In this document: positions 55,503 to 64,000 of the stretch, in pieces
Layout: the number at the start of each line of letters is the position of its first letter
Position numbering within the stretch: position 1 is the first letter of the stretch
DNA from: Agriotes lineatus
Lineage: Eukaryota; Arthropoda; Insecta; Coleoptera; Elateridae
NCBI GenBank assembly: GCA_940337035.1
Contig: CALNHX010001955.1
Span: 62,001-126,000 of the forward strand
Length of the DNA: 64,000 nucleotides
Reading direction: 5' to 3'
Position numbers and translations under genes: made by a program
The notes under the pieces: generated by a model
The model's input: only the letters and a program-made list of their open reading frames with translations
What the model was told of the DNA's origin: nothing
Databases searched by the model: none

Positions 55503-55656
55503 TACACTATTGTAAAGCCTAAGGACCGCAAGAAGTCTCTGTTTGCTTTAGTTAGCTGCGTGGTGGACGAAGCCGTACTGACCTTACGAGGGTGTGGGCG
55601 ACGATTCTTATAGGAAGTAAAGCAGGGGTGGTACGGAGTGGTGAATCGAAAACCCA

Positions 55657-56346
55657 TTACAGTTTCTTTAAATGTAATGTTACCGTAACGGTCTCCTTAC
55701 TAAAACTGACAGGATTATCCGATTGGTCTAGTATTTTAATAGTTAAGTTAGGGATCTGTTTCGTGCTGATCGGTAGATAGATGACAGGGTTAGGGGTTTC
55801 TACTATTTTGTACCCGGGTGGTACTATGGGGAAGAATTGGTGAATGATATGGCCGGGCTTACCATTTTTATATGAACCAACGGAGATGTTGCAATGAATA
55901 AGAATCGAGTTGATGTTCAAAATTTTCGTAACATGTTCAGCTGTGTGCCACCTATCTGCAGCATAAACTTTTTTCTCAAAGCCTAACATGTCCCGGATAG
56001 TATTGTCGCTTTGAAAGTCGATTGGAACGGTGGACTTTATTTCGGTTTTTAAGGTGCTGTTGTTTCCACGTAGCAGTACCTGTTTAACACCCGCATCAGA
56101 ATCGAGTTGGTTATGTAAAAATTCAGCAATGTCGGTAATTTCATATGCTCCCTCCGGTATAATAATAGGAGGTTCTCCAACAAGATGAAATTCATTGTTG
56201 GGAGGTCTAACGTTTGGAATAGTATAGTAGGTTTCGAAACTTAACAATCCCAAGACGTATTCGCTACCATCGTCTAAGAAAATGGGAGGGTCAAAATTTG
56301 CAGTAAGAACAGATGAATCTCCCGTAAGAGTGAATATACTGGACAT
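55657..56346 (-). CDS. Polinton minor capsid (penton-like) protein
   Basis: A 229-residue protein from the ATG at 56346 (MSSIFTLTG). The frame is open five codons further, but starts there with GTG. Blocks: SEYVLGLLSFETYYTIPNV (about residues 29-47), an IPEGAYEITDI block at about 65-75, and a MLGFEKKVY block. It sits between the protease and MCP genes, the usual place for the penton-like single jelly-roll protein that fills the capsid vertices. No lesion is seen. Confidence 0.75.
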   Translation of the reverse strand: MSSIFTLTGDSSVLTANFDPPIFLDDGSEYVLGLLSFETYYTIPNVRPPNNEFHLVGEPPIIIPEGAYEITDIAEFLHNQLDSDAGVKQVLLRGNNSTLKTEIKSTVPIDFQSDNTIRDMLGFEKKVYAADRWHTAEHVTKILNINSILIHCNISVGSYKNGKPGHIIHQFFPIVPPGYKIVETPNPVIYLPISTKQIPNLTIKILDQSDNPVSFSKETVTVTLHLKKL

Positions 56347-56361
56347 GATGAAGCGCGGCAC

Positions 56362-56754
56362 TTAAACTGACGACAAAAGCGGTTTCGCAAAGTTATATAA
56401 GAATTTGAGACACAAATGTCCGCATGTGTATGATGCGAGTTTTTGATATCTATTAGAGTTGTACATAATTGTGTTGTTGCTACCATTGCTGCGAAAGTAG
56501 TTTACTAATTCGGGAGGAGGTTGTAAGCGACCTATGCTATCGAAATACAGAACAAATCGATCAGCTTTAACGTAGGTTGTCCAATGTGTGCCAGGTCCAA
56601 CATCATCGTCTAAGTTAGTAACACCACATTCTCGTTGACGAATTTTGTCGGGTAGAGCATCTCGCATAAATATCCCCCTAAAATGGGGAATTTCTAAGCG
56701 TTTAACGTACTGTGCAATATCGATGTTCGTCAACGCTCGGCGTGGTAGCTTCAA
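56362..56754 (-). CDS. Adenain-like cysteine protease, no ATG at expected start
   Basis: A 130-residue frame with the adenoviral-protease catalytic order: H in GTHWTTY (about residue 56), an acidic residue in YFDSIG (about 70-75), and the nucleophile C in YTCGHLC (about 109-114). It would mature capsid proteins after assembly. The conserved N-terminus (LTNIDIAQYVK) lies before the first ATG, so translation must begin at or near TTG 56754. That TTG overlaps the stop of the upstream core gene as TTGA, where an ATGA start/stop overlap would be expected. This is either a start-codon loss, a non-ATG start, or translational coupling. Confidence 0.82.
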   Translation of the reverse strand: MKLPRRALTNIDIAQYVKRLEIPHFRGIFMRDALPDKIRQRECGVTNLDDDVGPGTHWTTYVKADRFVLYFDSIGRLQPPPELVNYFRSNGSNNTIMYNSNRYQKLASYTCGHLCLKFLYNFAKPLLSSV

Positions 56755-57773
56755 CGGTAGTTTTTTGACTGATACGGTCGTAGATATAGTCCTTTTCCTC
56801 GAGCAATGGATTCCATAGCTTTGTTATGCCGTTCCTTTTCCTGGAAATCCTTTTTAGAAGCCTTTGAGTCGCCAACCGCTTTAGCGGCTGCTGCAGCACC
56901 GCCTCCGAGGGACCCCAATGCTCCTAATGCAGCAAGTATGGGTACAAGCGGCAATATACCTCCTCTCTTGGGAACAGGTACTACTCTAGAACGAATTCGG
57001 CGTTTCCTTCGAGATTTAAAAACGACCGCGCCTCCAATACGTTTACGCCTACTACACCTTGAACGCTTCCGTTTTCTAGATACCCCCGTACCAAATTTTT
57101 GCGCAATACCGACAATAGGTAGTGCACGCTTTCGTTTCCGGGAGACTCTCGCAGCAACAGTGGGTTGTGTACGCTTCCGTTTTCTAGATACTCCCGTACC
57201 AAATTTTTGTACGGCAATAGGTAATGTACACCTTCGTTTTCGGGGGACCGTCACACCAGCAGTGGGTAGTGTACGCTTCCGTTTTCTAGATATCCCCGTA
57301 CCAAATTTTTGCGCTGCAATAGGTAGTGTACGTTTTCGTTTCCGGGGTGTTTCCATAACAGCAATGGGTTCTGTACGCTTTCGTTTCCGGGAGACTCCCA
57401 TGCCGAGTTTGGTTTTCCCTTTCATAATCCCTGTAACAGCAAGAGCTGCCGCTCTTTCTCCAAGAGTAGAGTCTTTTGCTTTAACGCGTTCCCAAGCTTT
57501 CTGTGCAAGAACTTTATCCGCCGCGTGACGCGTCGAAAGATTGCTAGATTGTGAGTATGCGATGTCGTGTTGCTTGCAAGCCTCGTCCAGAGGGTTTCTT
57601 CCTCGATCACCTCGAGAAAGCCGTTTGTTTAAACGAGTGCCAGGTCCGCAAAACTTGTAACCTGGTATATGTAATTCGAAGGGTAACTTGTCAATAAGGG
57701 TGTTCAACAAACCGCGACCTTTCCGTCTTACGATTCGACGACGACTACGAGTTTTACGTCTAGTATAACTCAT
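56751..57773 (-). CDS. PLA2-domain and basic core protein
   Basis: A 340-residue frame, ATG at 57773. After a very basic N-terminus (TRRKTRSRRRIVRRK) comes a parvovirus-type phospholipase A2 module: calcium loop YKFCGPGT (39-46) and catalytic H69-D70 with Y73. Residues about 128-250 hold six to eight copies of a (S/P)RKRKR unit, about half of them followed by a QKFGTG spacer. A hydrophobic Gly/Ala segment (LPLVPILAALGALGSL) and a YLRPYQ end follow, as in adenovirus pX/mu-like core proteins. It likely binds virion DNA and breaches endosomal membranes at entry. Confidence 0.82.
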   Translation of the reverse strand: MSYTRRKTRSRRRIVRRKGRGLLNTLIDKLPFELHIPGYKFCGPGTRLNKRLSRGDRGRNPLDEACKQHDIAYSQSSNLSTRHAADKVLAQKAWERVKAKDSTLGERAAALAVTGIMKGKTKLGMGVSRKRKRTEPIAVMETPRKRKRTLPIAAQKFGTGISRKRKRTLPTAGVTVPRKRRCTLPIAVQKFGTGVSRKRKRTQPTVAARVSRKRKRALPIVGIAQKFGTGVSRKRKRSRCSRRKRIGGAVVFKSRRKRRIRSRVVPVPKRGGILPLVPILAALGALGSLGGGAAAAAKAVGDSKASKKDFQEKERHNKAMESIARGKGLYLRPYQSKNYR

Positions 57774-57880
57774 CTTAAAGAAACGCTCGTCGAAGAGCGA
57801 CTGACGATGTGAAGCTCAAAGGAGTAGATATATACTTAGCACAGCGCGGTTAGAAGCTAGTTCGTCCCCGTCCGAAAACG
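57774..57880. promoter_or_regulatory. Divergent promoter region between core and ATPase genes
   Basis: A 107-bp gap separates the leftward structural cluster (start 57773) from the rightward ATPase (start 57881). It contains an AT-rich TATATACTT near 57830. The size and orientation make it the only candidate for a bidirectional promoter serving both clusters. Confidence 0.5.
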
Positions 57881-58579
57881 ATGAAGAACGTCAAACTTGT
57901 GAAACAAAAATGTTCGCTGCCGGTAGTAAATCATACAGTAAATTCCATGTCACAGAGGTTCAGACGACACGGCACTTTACTGGGTATAGGATGTAAAAGG
58001 GGTTTGATCATTGGTCCTTCCGGCTCTGGGAAAACAAATGCGATGATCAGTCTTTTGGTGCACCGCAATGGGGTGCGGTTTCACAACTTGTATTTGTATT
58101 CCAAAACCCTTGACCAACCTAAATACAAATTTCTGAAGATACTCCTGAAGTCACTAAAAGAAATCGGATTCTACGAATTCAGCGAGGGGTGTGAGGTTAT
58201 CAAACCACACGAGGCGAAAGAAAATTCTGTTATTGTGTTTGATGATGTGGCATGCGACACTCAAAGCATAATTAGAGATTATTTTAGTTTCGGACGTCAT
58301 CGAAATATAGATTGTTTTTACCTCTGTCAGACTTACTCATCAATCCCGAAACAACTGGTGCGAGATAATGCGAATATCATAATCGTATTCCGGCAAGACC
58401 ACACCAATCTTAAACACATTTACGATGATCATGTAAACACAGACATGTCATTCGAAAAGTTTAAAAACTTATGTTCCCACTGTTGGATCAAAGATCACGG
58501 ATTTTTAGTTATCGACAAAGAAAGCGAAATCGACGCCGGTCGTTATAGAAAAGGGTTCGACAGTTATTTCACTATATAG
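57881..58579 (+). CDS. FtsK/HerA-type DNA-packaging ATPase
   Basis: A 232-residue frame, ATG at 57881. It has Walker A GPSGSGKT (about residues 47-54), Walker B VIVFDDVAC (about 121-129) and a CQTYSS sensor-like block (about 150-155). This short FtsK/HerA ATPase is the packaging motor of Polintons and adintoviruses. It shows no lesion. It opens the rightward cluster of ATPase, unknown protein, MPIDKFG copy 2 and integrase. Confidence 0.92.
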   Translation: MKNVKLVKQKCSLPVVNHTVNSMSQRFRRHGTLLGIGCKRGLIIGPSGSGKTNAMISLLVHRNGVRFHNLYLYSKTLDQPKYKFLKILLKSLKEIGFYEFSEGCEVIKPHEAKENSVIVFDDVACDTQSIIRDYFSFGRHRNIDCFYLCQTYSSIPKQLVRDNANIIIVFRQDHTNLKHIYDDHVNTDMSFEKFKNLCSHCWIKDHGFLVIDKESEIDAGRYRKGFDSYFTI

Positions 58580-58635
58580 GCATGGACCACTGCTGTACAA
58601 ATTATTAGTCTACGAACAACGACAGTAATAGCAAC

Positions 58636-59736
58636 ATGGACAAACGGTTAGTAAGCGATCTTATTAAAGCTAGAAAGGCTGTCAGGCGGAAATATGAAAC
58701 TTTAAAAGCAGATATCGCCGAATCGCAGACGGCTCTTGCGGAGCAATTTAAACCAATTTCCCAACCACTCACGGAATTGCTAACATCCATTAAGCAAGAA
58801 GGAGGTCAAACAATACAGCAAGAAGTAGGACCTATGCTGAGAACCATCAAACGACGAGTGGCCACACCATCTATCCTACCCCGTCCGAGAAATGGCAAAA
58901 CCCCCGTACGAGCGTCAACTCCCGACATTGCCCTTCCCGGACCGTCGACTTCAGCGTTGGTAACATCCACACCTAGATTTCTTGACAGAGAAGTATTGTA
59001 TGAGAGTTTACCAGATGAGGAGCAACAGGTAGAAGTTCAAGAAGAAGAAGCGGCAATTGAAAGTTCAGTAGCAGAGGCTAGGGAAACCGTGCGACAAATG
59101 ATGGAACCGGAAGTTCTAGGGGAATACCTGGAACAGTTCTCAGGGTTAGCTAGAAAATATATCGAGGGAATGATACGAGATACAGAGAGCAAGTACGATC
59201 TCCACTATGGAGTTCGATGGGACATAGACACTGATAAGTTTGCAATTGGGAATAAACAGCTTACTTTTGAGGGTCAGGACATGGTTATTACAGATCACGG
59301 AAATAGAATAGTATACAAAGGCACCCCCGGCTTTTACGAATTAATGTTCTTAAAGAAACCGATAACTTATACAGCCAAAGACCGTGGAATTTACTATGAC
59401 ATAGTGAACCGATCCGCCGCAAATCGTAAGAACTACGATCCAACCCAAGGGATAAGCGGCAACGCCGACGCAAAATATATGAAAGTAGTACGCCCCCTGG
59501 CGACATCCTCCGGCATTAGACAACCTACCAGAGCCGCATCGAGAGTGCAGCGTACCGGTGGGGGATTATTAACAGTAACCAATAAAAAAGTGGAATTTGT
59601 TCCTTGGAAAGATCCAAATTCATTAGTGGATCGTCTGCGCATATTACTAGTCTCTCAGGTAGCGGGGCACACCGGCCATTCCAACGAAATCGTAAGCATC
59701 ACCCAAGCTCTACGAGATGCAAAAATAATTCACTAA
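58636..59736 (+). CDS. Polinton-associated protein (DUF8207-like)
   Basis: A 366-residue frame, ATG at 58636. The N-terminus is a coiled-coil-like helix (about residues 1-80), then a Pro/Ser-rich linker (about 85-115), an acidic helix, and a conserved C-terminal half with a GxxLTFxGxDMVI block, YYDIVNRSAANRKNYDPTQG and a final DRLRxLLxSQxAGHTGHxNE block. This C-terminal signature is widespread in insect genomes beside Polintons. I believe it is catalogued as DUF8207 but cannot confirm that here. Function is unknown; a structural or scaffold role is possible. Confidence 0.75.
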   Translation: MDKRLVSDLIKARKAVRRKYETLKADIAESQTALAEQFKPISQPLTELLTSIKQEGGQTIQQEVGPMLRTIKRRVATPSILPRPRNGKTPVRASTPDIALPGPSTSALVTSTPRFLDREVLYESLPDEEQQVEVQEEEAAIESSVAEARETVRQMMEPEVLGEYLEQFSGLARKYIEGMIRDTESKYDLHYGVRWDIDTDKFAIGNKQLTFEGQDMVITDHGNRIVYKGTPGFYELMFLKKPITYTAKDRGIYYDIVNRSAANRKNYDPTQGISGNADAKYMKVVRPLATSSGIRQPTRAASRVQRTGGGLLTVTNKKVEFVPWKDPNSLVDRLRILLVSQVAGHTGHSNEIVSITQALRDAKIIH

Positions 59737-59797
59737 GACGAGTACAAAAGCAGAGGACCTATTGAATTACGATCAGAAGGTGTTAGACGATAGAGTA

Positions 59798-60193
59798 ATG
59801 CCCATAGACAAATTTGGACGCCACTACCATAGCGCGCGCTACGGTTCTCATCGCAAACATATCTTTATGAAAGTTCAAAATGTAAACCGACTCCATATAG
59901 AGGTACCACTGCTGCTAGTGGGGCGTGGTTATGATGAAAGCGGATATTCCAAAATTTTCGGTAATAATGAGTACATTTTTCCTTTAACGATCGGTGAGAT
60001 CATAAGTGTCCAAATCAACGGACCTTTGGTAGTATCACACATCAACGGCATCAAACACGACACGCTTGTCGGTAAGACATTGCGGCGAGGAGATAAACTG
60101 AAATTCGAATCCATAAACACTAAGTTATACGTGCAACTGCTGCTTAAATGTCCCATAGCAGTCGATACAGCAACATTCGGCAATGAGTCCTAA
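59798..60193 (+). CDS. MPIDKFG-family protein, copy 2
   Basis: A 131-residue protein from the ATG at 59798. The upstream open codons from 59762 begin with TTG and are not conserved in the paralogue at 51602. It shares MPIDKFG(K/R)H, the central block and the GKTLRRGDKLKF block with that copy. Its end overlaps the integrase start by 11 bases. Its position within the core cluster suggests that this is the ancestral copy and the one in the accessory block the duplicate. Confidence 0.78.
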   Translation: MPIDKFGRHYHSARYGSHRKHIFMKVQNVNRLHIEVPLLLVGRGYDESGYSKIFGNNEYIFPLTIGEIISVQINGPLVVSHINGIKHDTLVGKTLRRGDKLKFESINTKLYVQLLLKCPIAVDTATFGNES

Positions 60194-60971
60194 GGAGGAT
60201 CTAGTTGCAGAACTTCACAAACCAGCGCGAAGAAATTTCAAGAGACGACGGGTGATTCTCAAAGGATTGCATGATTTACTACAAGCGGATTTGGTGGAGA
60301 TGCAACCATATGCACGAAGCAATAAAGGTTATCGATACATTTTAACTGTTATTAATGCGTTTTCTAAATACTTGTGGGCTCTCCCGGTAAAACGGAAAAC
60401 GGGAAAAGATGCAGCAGCAGCTATGCGAAAAGTTCTTGCTAATATGAAGGTATCTCCAAAAAACGTACAAACCGATTTGGGAAAAGAATTTTATAACAGC
60501 GATTTTCAAGCATTGATGCGACGTTACAAGATAAATCATTACAGCACGTATTCAACTATGAAAAGCAGCATCATAGAAAGATGTAACCGCACCCTTAAGA
60601 ACATGATGTGGAAGCAGTTTAGTTTGCAAGGGTCCTACAAATGGTTGGACATTCTGCCCCAACTTTTAAGCAAATATAACACAACCAGGCATAGCACAAC
60701 AGGTATGAAGCCGGCTGAAGTTAATCTTAAAAATGCCAAACGTCTGTTACACACCGTGTACAGCCACACAAAAACTGTAGATCCGACACCTCAAAAGTTT
60801 CATAAAGGAGATTCTGTACGCATTAGTAAATATCGTTCGATATTTAGCAAGGGCTACACACCCAGCTGGAGCAACGAAATATTCAAAATAGCCACAGTGC
60901 GACTTACAAATCCTACCACCTACAGACTCACCAATCAGGAAGGGCAAGAAATCAAAGGTGGATTTTACTAG
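60183..60971 (+). CDS. Polinton integrase, DDE core (ends at amber codon)
   Basis: A 262-residue frame, ATG at 60183. The retroviral-type DDE core is intact: D in LLQADLVEM (about 38), D in VQTDLGKEF (about 99), E in SSIIERCNR (about 135). It would insert the linear element into host DNA. The frame ends at TAG 60969-60971, immediately before a chromodomain that stays open in the same frame to 61112. An amber lesion has therefore probably cut off the C-terminus. Confidence 0.9.
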   Translation: MSPKEDLVAELHKPARRNFKRRRVILKGLHDLLQADLVEMQPYARSNKGYRYILTVINAFSKYLWALPVKRKTGKDAAAAMRKVLANMKVSPKNVQTDLGKEFYNSDFQALMRRYKINHYSTYSTMKSSIIERCNRTLKNMMWKQFSLQGSYKWLDILPQLLSKYNTTRHSTTGMKPAEVNLKNAKRLLHTVYSHTKTVDPTPQKFHKGDSVRISKYRSIFSKGYTPSWSNEIFKIATVRLTNPTTYRLTNQEGQEIKGGFY

Positions 60972-61112
60972 CACGAATTACAGAAAACCAAACACTCGGA
61001 CGTATACCTGGTAGAAAAGGTGTTGAAGAAGAAGGGTAATCAGCTTTACGTAAAGTGGTTGGGATTCGATAATCGTCATAATTCCTGGATATCCAAAAAC
61101 AATGTTGTATAA
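60972..61112 (+). pseudogene. Integrase chromodomain, separated by amber codon
   Basis: In the same frame as the integrase, 46 codons read a chromodomain: YLVEKVL, then LYVKWLGFD, then NSWI, ending at TAA 61110. Chromodomains of Polinton integrases guide target choice by binding modified histones. It has no start of its own, so it is expressed only by readthrough or not at all. Confidence 0.8.
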
Positions 61113-61447
61113 CTTATTATGATTCTATAGAACTCTTTCAATAAAACACTTTTTTTGTTTTACTACCATTTATTTTCTTTAAATAAAAACTTTTTATGTT
61201 TTACAGTAATTTATTATTGTAAATGCTGAACATGAGTGACTACAGTGTTAAATAACAAATATACTTGGTAATGCGGACCCAAACAATCAGATTTTTTGTA
61301 AAATTTAACTTACTACCTCTATCATACAAGCTAGTGTTCTTAACCTATACTATAACTATATACAATAACTAAACCTACAAAGTACAAGAAAGCCGTGTAG
61401 GACCTCTGCTGTTAAGTAATAACGAATACTGTTCCGCGAACATATTG
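61113..61447. terminator. Convergent 3' ends of integrase and PolB
   Basis: It contains AATAAA at about 61140 and 61185 on the plus strand and TTTATT (AATAAA on the minus strand) near 61170 and 61211. These suit polyadenylation of the rightward integrase and the leftward PolB transcripts. The rest is AT-rich without an open frame. Confidence 0.55.
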
Positions 61448-64000
61448 CTACATCATCGTTTCGGCAATGCGCAGCAAGTTGTCTAGACGACTGTAAACAT
61501 CTATATCACGGTGACCCCACGCTAAGGTTTTGGTAGTATTAGGAATAAGGAAGCGTTTATCATCTCGCGAAGAAAGCGCAACCTTATTCATTAATTCGGT
61601 GTACATAGTGTGTAAATGGGAACGAAACACATACATCTGACAAAATACAACTTCCCTCTTGTTTTCGGCTACAGATTTATAAATTTCGGTGGTGAGGTGA
61701 TTCCGAACAGCACTCTTTCTAACTCCCTTCGCCTTTTTGGCTTCTTTACCAACAGCGTTTACACAGTATGTTTTTGCGCCGACCCCGTAATAGCTACACA
61801 CAGCCACCCCAGCGTACTCATCCTTAAATTTGCCAACAACGGACTTGGTTCTCGAAATTCCGTGCAGACCATTCTTGTAATTTGATGTATCAAAGAGATC
61901 AAGGTGCTCTTGCATGTCCGCGTAAAAATTTTCAGTAAAAATTTCCAAAATGTAAGAATCCGTGTCTGTATACAGTAGAGACACATTACGGCCGTATTTA
62001 TGCTTCAAAAATTTGTAATAAAAATCGTACATTACCGTTTTCGAAAGATCTAAAACTGAGAAACCAACATAAATGGGTTTGTTATATAAAACCGATGTTC
62101 TGTTCATTTCCACTGCTATTAAATTTTCCCCAAACCGAATTCTATCTTTAAAGTTAGGTTTCGATATCAAAGCTTCTGCCCCCATTCTATTACCAATTTT
62201 CTCCCAATGACTAATTAACTTTACAAGAACCCTTTTGTCCACGTTTTCCATGGTTTTACCAAAGACGCTATTGTTAGCTAGTTTGAATGAATTTCGATGA
62301 AATTCATTGTCAGACTTGTTACGTAAATTTGTGTTTAAATCGATGTAGGATCTGAGCCAAGGAGATTGTCTAAACTTAAGTATTTTATGTGTTTTAACCA
62401 AAATCAAACCAGCCTCTAAGCATTGCCTCAAATTTCTGTAGTGAATAATATAATTGTGTTTGTCATACAAATTTGGAATTAATTTTGCATTTTTAAATTT
62501 TCCCTGTGGAGGCACCAATAGCTCGGGGCAACAGGGAAAGTCATTGTGATCGTCAAATTTTCGGGGTACCGCAAGTCAACTTCCAACACGTACCCAGTAT
62601 CTGAGTCGTCCACAATTTTAAATACGTCAAAACTATCAATTTCGTCGTCAGTCAACCAAACAAAACCACCTTGCGGTAGAAACTGCCTCATACTATGAGC
62701 ATACAAATTCGTGGCATCTAAATAAACAATAAAAGAAGTGGGTTTGAAAGCGTCATAGTTACCCGCAAATTTATTGTTGGCAATAGCCTTTCGCCCGACG
62801 CAAGTACTGACTCCTCCACGAATACCCTTTCTAAAAAAGTGAAACATATCCATATCCGTCAACAGCTCCAACTCAACCCCCGTATATTTTAACATGGCGT
62901 CCCAACTTAAACCGGGGGCGGTGAAGTACTGCGCCGGATCTAAATTATATTGATTCAAATAAAAATTTCGAAAGTTTTCGAAAACGTCTGCCAATATAAA
63001 CACGTCACATTTGAGGTAAACATCGGAATAGTCGCCCAACGTTTGACATTCGAAAGTTTTCCAGACCTTAACGGCGCGTTCGTAATCGACCTCAGTAATA
63101 TGCGTCTCGGTTAAATGATCATAAAACTGAGCGATTGTGGGCAACGCCGGCTCGTCTAATTTTGTAAATGAATCCAGATACGAATAGGGAAACACACATT
63201 TCTGTCTCATCAGTTCGAATTTGATGTCATGTCCGAATTGCTTATGAATTTCAACACACTGATCATCTGATAACGTGGCGGCCAGCGATGCTAAAGAAGC
63301 ACTTAAAAATCTGTAACTATCTAAAAATCGAATTTGCATATAAACGTTTTTTCGTTTTCCGTCAACAACGACTTCATCTACCCAAAGACGTTTACCAAAT
63401 GAAATATATTTTTCTTTATTTTCCGGAATGACATCAAGCTCCTCGTTATTTTGAGCTAACTGTTTGACAAAAAGGTGGGAATCGTAATTTAAATTGTGAA
63501 AAAATACGGGAATAAAATTTGGAAGTTTATAATTCAGATTACAATTGGAATGGGCAGCTCCCCGATATTCTCCGGTCAAATGGTCGTGATCGCGAACCTT
63601 TACGTCCCCCTCTCCAAAAGGACGATTGCAAATATGACATGAAGCAGCATCCTTAAAATTTTGAATTTCTTGCGGGGCCAGAGGCTTGAGGGGTACAACA
63701 TACTTTAAACTGTTGGAATATAAGGCGCGAACGTCTCTGTCTAGACGCTCAACAAACACGTCCACAGCATCCTCGCCCCTATAAATTTCGAATTTGGATA
63801 GAGTATCATCAAAAGAACATTTCAAATAATACGCGAAAGAATACGGTTTGTGCTCGCACGTTTTGATCGTATATGGTCTTTCGCGATCCGGCTCCTGATC
63901 CCCACCATCGACAGGTGATAAAACGGTCTCGAAATCTGCGTAGCAAACATAAGGCACTTTCAATTGCTTATGATAATTATCAAATTTAAGAATGTTCTGG
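61448..64000 (-). pseudogene. Protein-primed family B DNA polymerase, frameshifted, N-terminus off window
   Basis: The frame is open to the window edge. The first part (to about 62560) has the exonuclease blocks YADFE, HNLNYDSHLF and YLKCDVFILAD; an HNH-like finger with HDHLTGEYRGAAH between CxxC and C; and polymerase motif A (DATNLYAHS). The second part has motif B (KLANNSVFGKTMEN) and motif C (YTDTDS near 61956-61973). A one-base indel near a C run at about 62555-62570 separates them. All catalytic motifs are otherwise kept. It replicates the element from a terminal-protein primer, a role fitting the long extra N-terminus beyond the window. Confidence 0.92.

Larger units (their letters stand above)
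49690..64000. mobile_element. Polinton/Maverick (adintovirus-like) element, right end off window
   Basis: Gene content defines it: capsid proteins, adenain-like protease, PLA2/core protein, packaging ATPase, DDE integrase and protein-primed PolB, each listed below. Structural genes run leftward from 57.8 kb. ATPase to integrase run rightward. PolB runs leftward from beyond 64 kb. The accessory block occupies 49.7-53.3 kb. The left boundary is approximate because the terminal repeat cannot be recognised without its partner, which lies outside the window. Confidence 0.92.

Noticed and set aside
56806..57528. 240-codon plus-strand ORF
   Set aside because: Antisense shadow of the PLA2/core protein; its repeats mirror the SRKRKR units.
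59762..59797. N-terminal extension of MPIDKFG copy 2
   Set aside because: It starts with TTG and is not shared with copy 1; the ATG at 59798 aligns with the paralogue's start.

Overview
The window is eukaryotic, repeat-dense nuclear DNA, most likely from an insect. This is inferred from the mix of Ty3/Gypsy, Penelope, Tc1/mariner, piggyBac and hAT relics, many MITE-like inverted repeats, and an insect-type Polinton/Maverick (adintovirus-like) element at the right end. I see no convincing ordinary host gene. The species cannot be read from the sequence.

Left part (1-8.4 kb): a decayed Ty3/Gypsy element (Gypsy-A, + strand). Its 5' LTR is cut by the window edge and its 3' LTR is at 7764-8413. 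Three insertions that share an unusual design (a palindrome followed by a separate inverted-repeat pair) have broken the LTR, gag and the 3' region. The middle (8.4-30 kb) holds a broken arthropod repeat protein, scattered and inverted copies of a 14-bp motif, a five-copy array of about 430 bp, a LINE RT relic, a piggyBac relic, a PIN-like repeat protein, a (TC)n tract, a 60-bp array, large foldbacks, a Tc1 element with an apparent 60-nt intron, and a deleted mariner.

From 30.46 to 41.14 kb lies a second, younger Ty3/Gypsy element of the same broad family (Gypsy-B, - strand). It has 1241-bp LTRs that differ at about ten sites, a 4-bp target duplication, separate gag and pol joined by a -1 slippery heptamer, and a 2.37-kb insertion that splits the integrase. 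Then come a 5'-truncated Penelope-like element with a GIY-YIG domain (42.3-43.6 kb), a hAT relic (43.6-45.2 kb), a 145-bp satellite (45.9-47.6 kb) with a nested MITE, and a roughly 43-bp minisatellite (47.9-48.6 kb).

The right end (about 49.7 kb to beyond 64 kb) is the prize: a virus-like Polinton. Its core set is the major capsid protein, a penton-like minor capsid protein, an adenain-like protease, a PLA2/basic core protein, a FtsK/HerA packaging ATPase, a DDE integrase with chromodomain, and protein-primed PolB. The leftmost 3.6 kb is an accessory block. It carries a BIR-domain (IAP-like) protein overlapping a membrane protein, two divergently placed small paralogues, a second copy of an N-terminal MPIDKFG protein, two unknown proteins, and a 74-residue protein that looks like the PP1-binding core of PPP1R15 (GADD34/CReP/ICP34.5/DP71L). 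Together this looks like a set for holding off apoptosis and the eIF2-alpha stress shut-off. Small lesions (amber codon before the chromodomain, a frameshift in PolB, a TTG where the protease start should be, an internal MITE) suggest an endogenous copy in early decay, though assembly errors could explain some of them.
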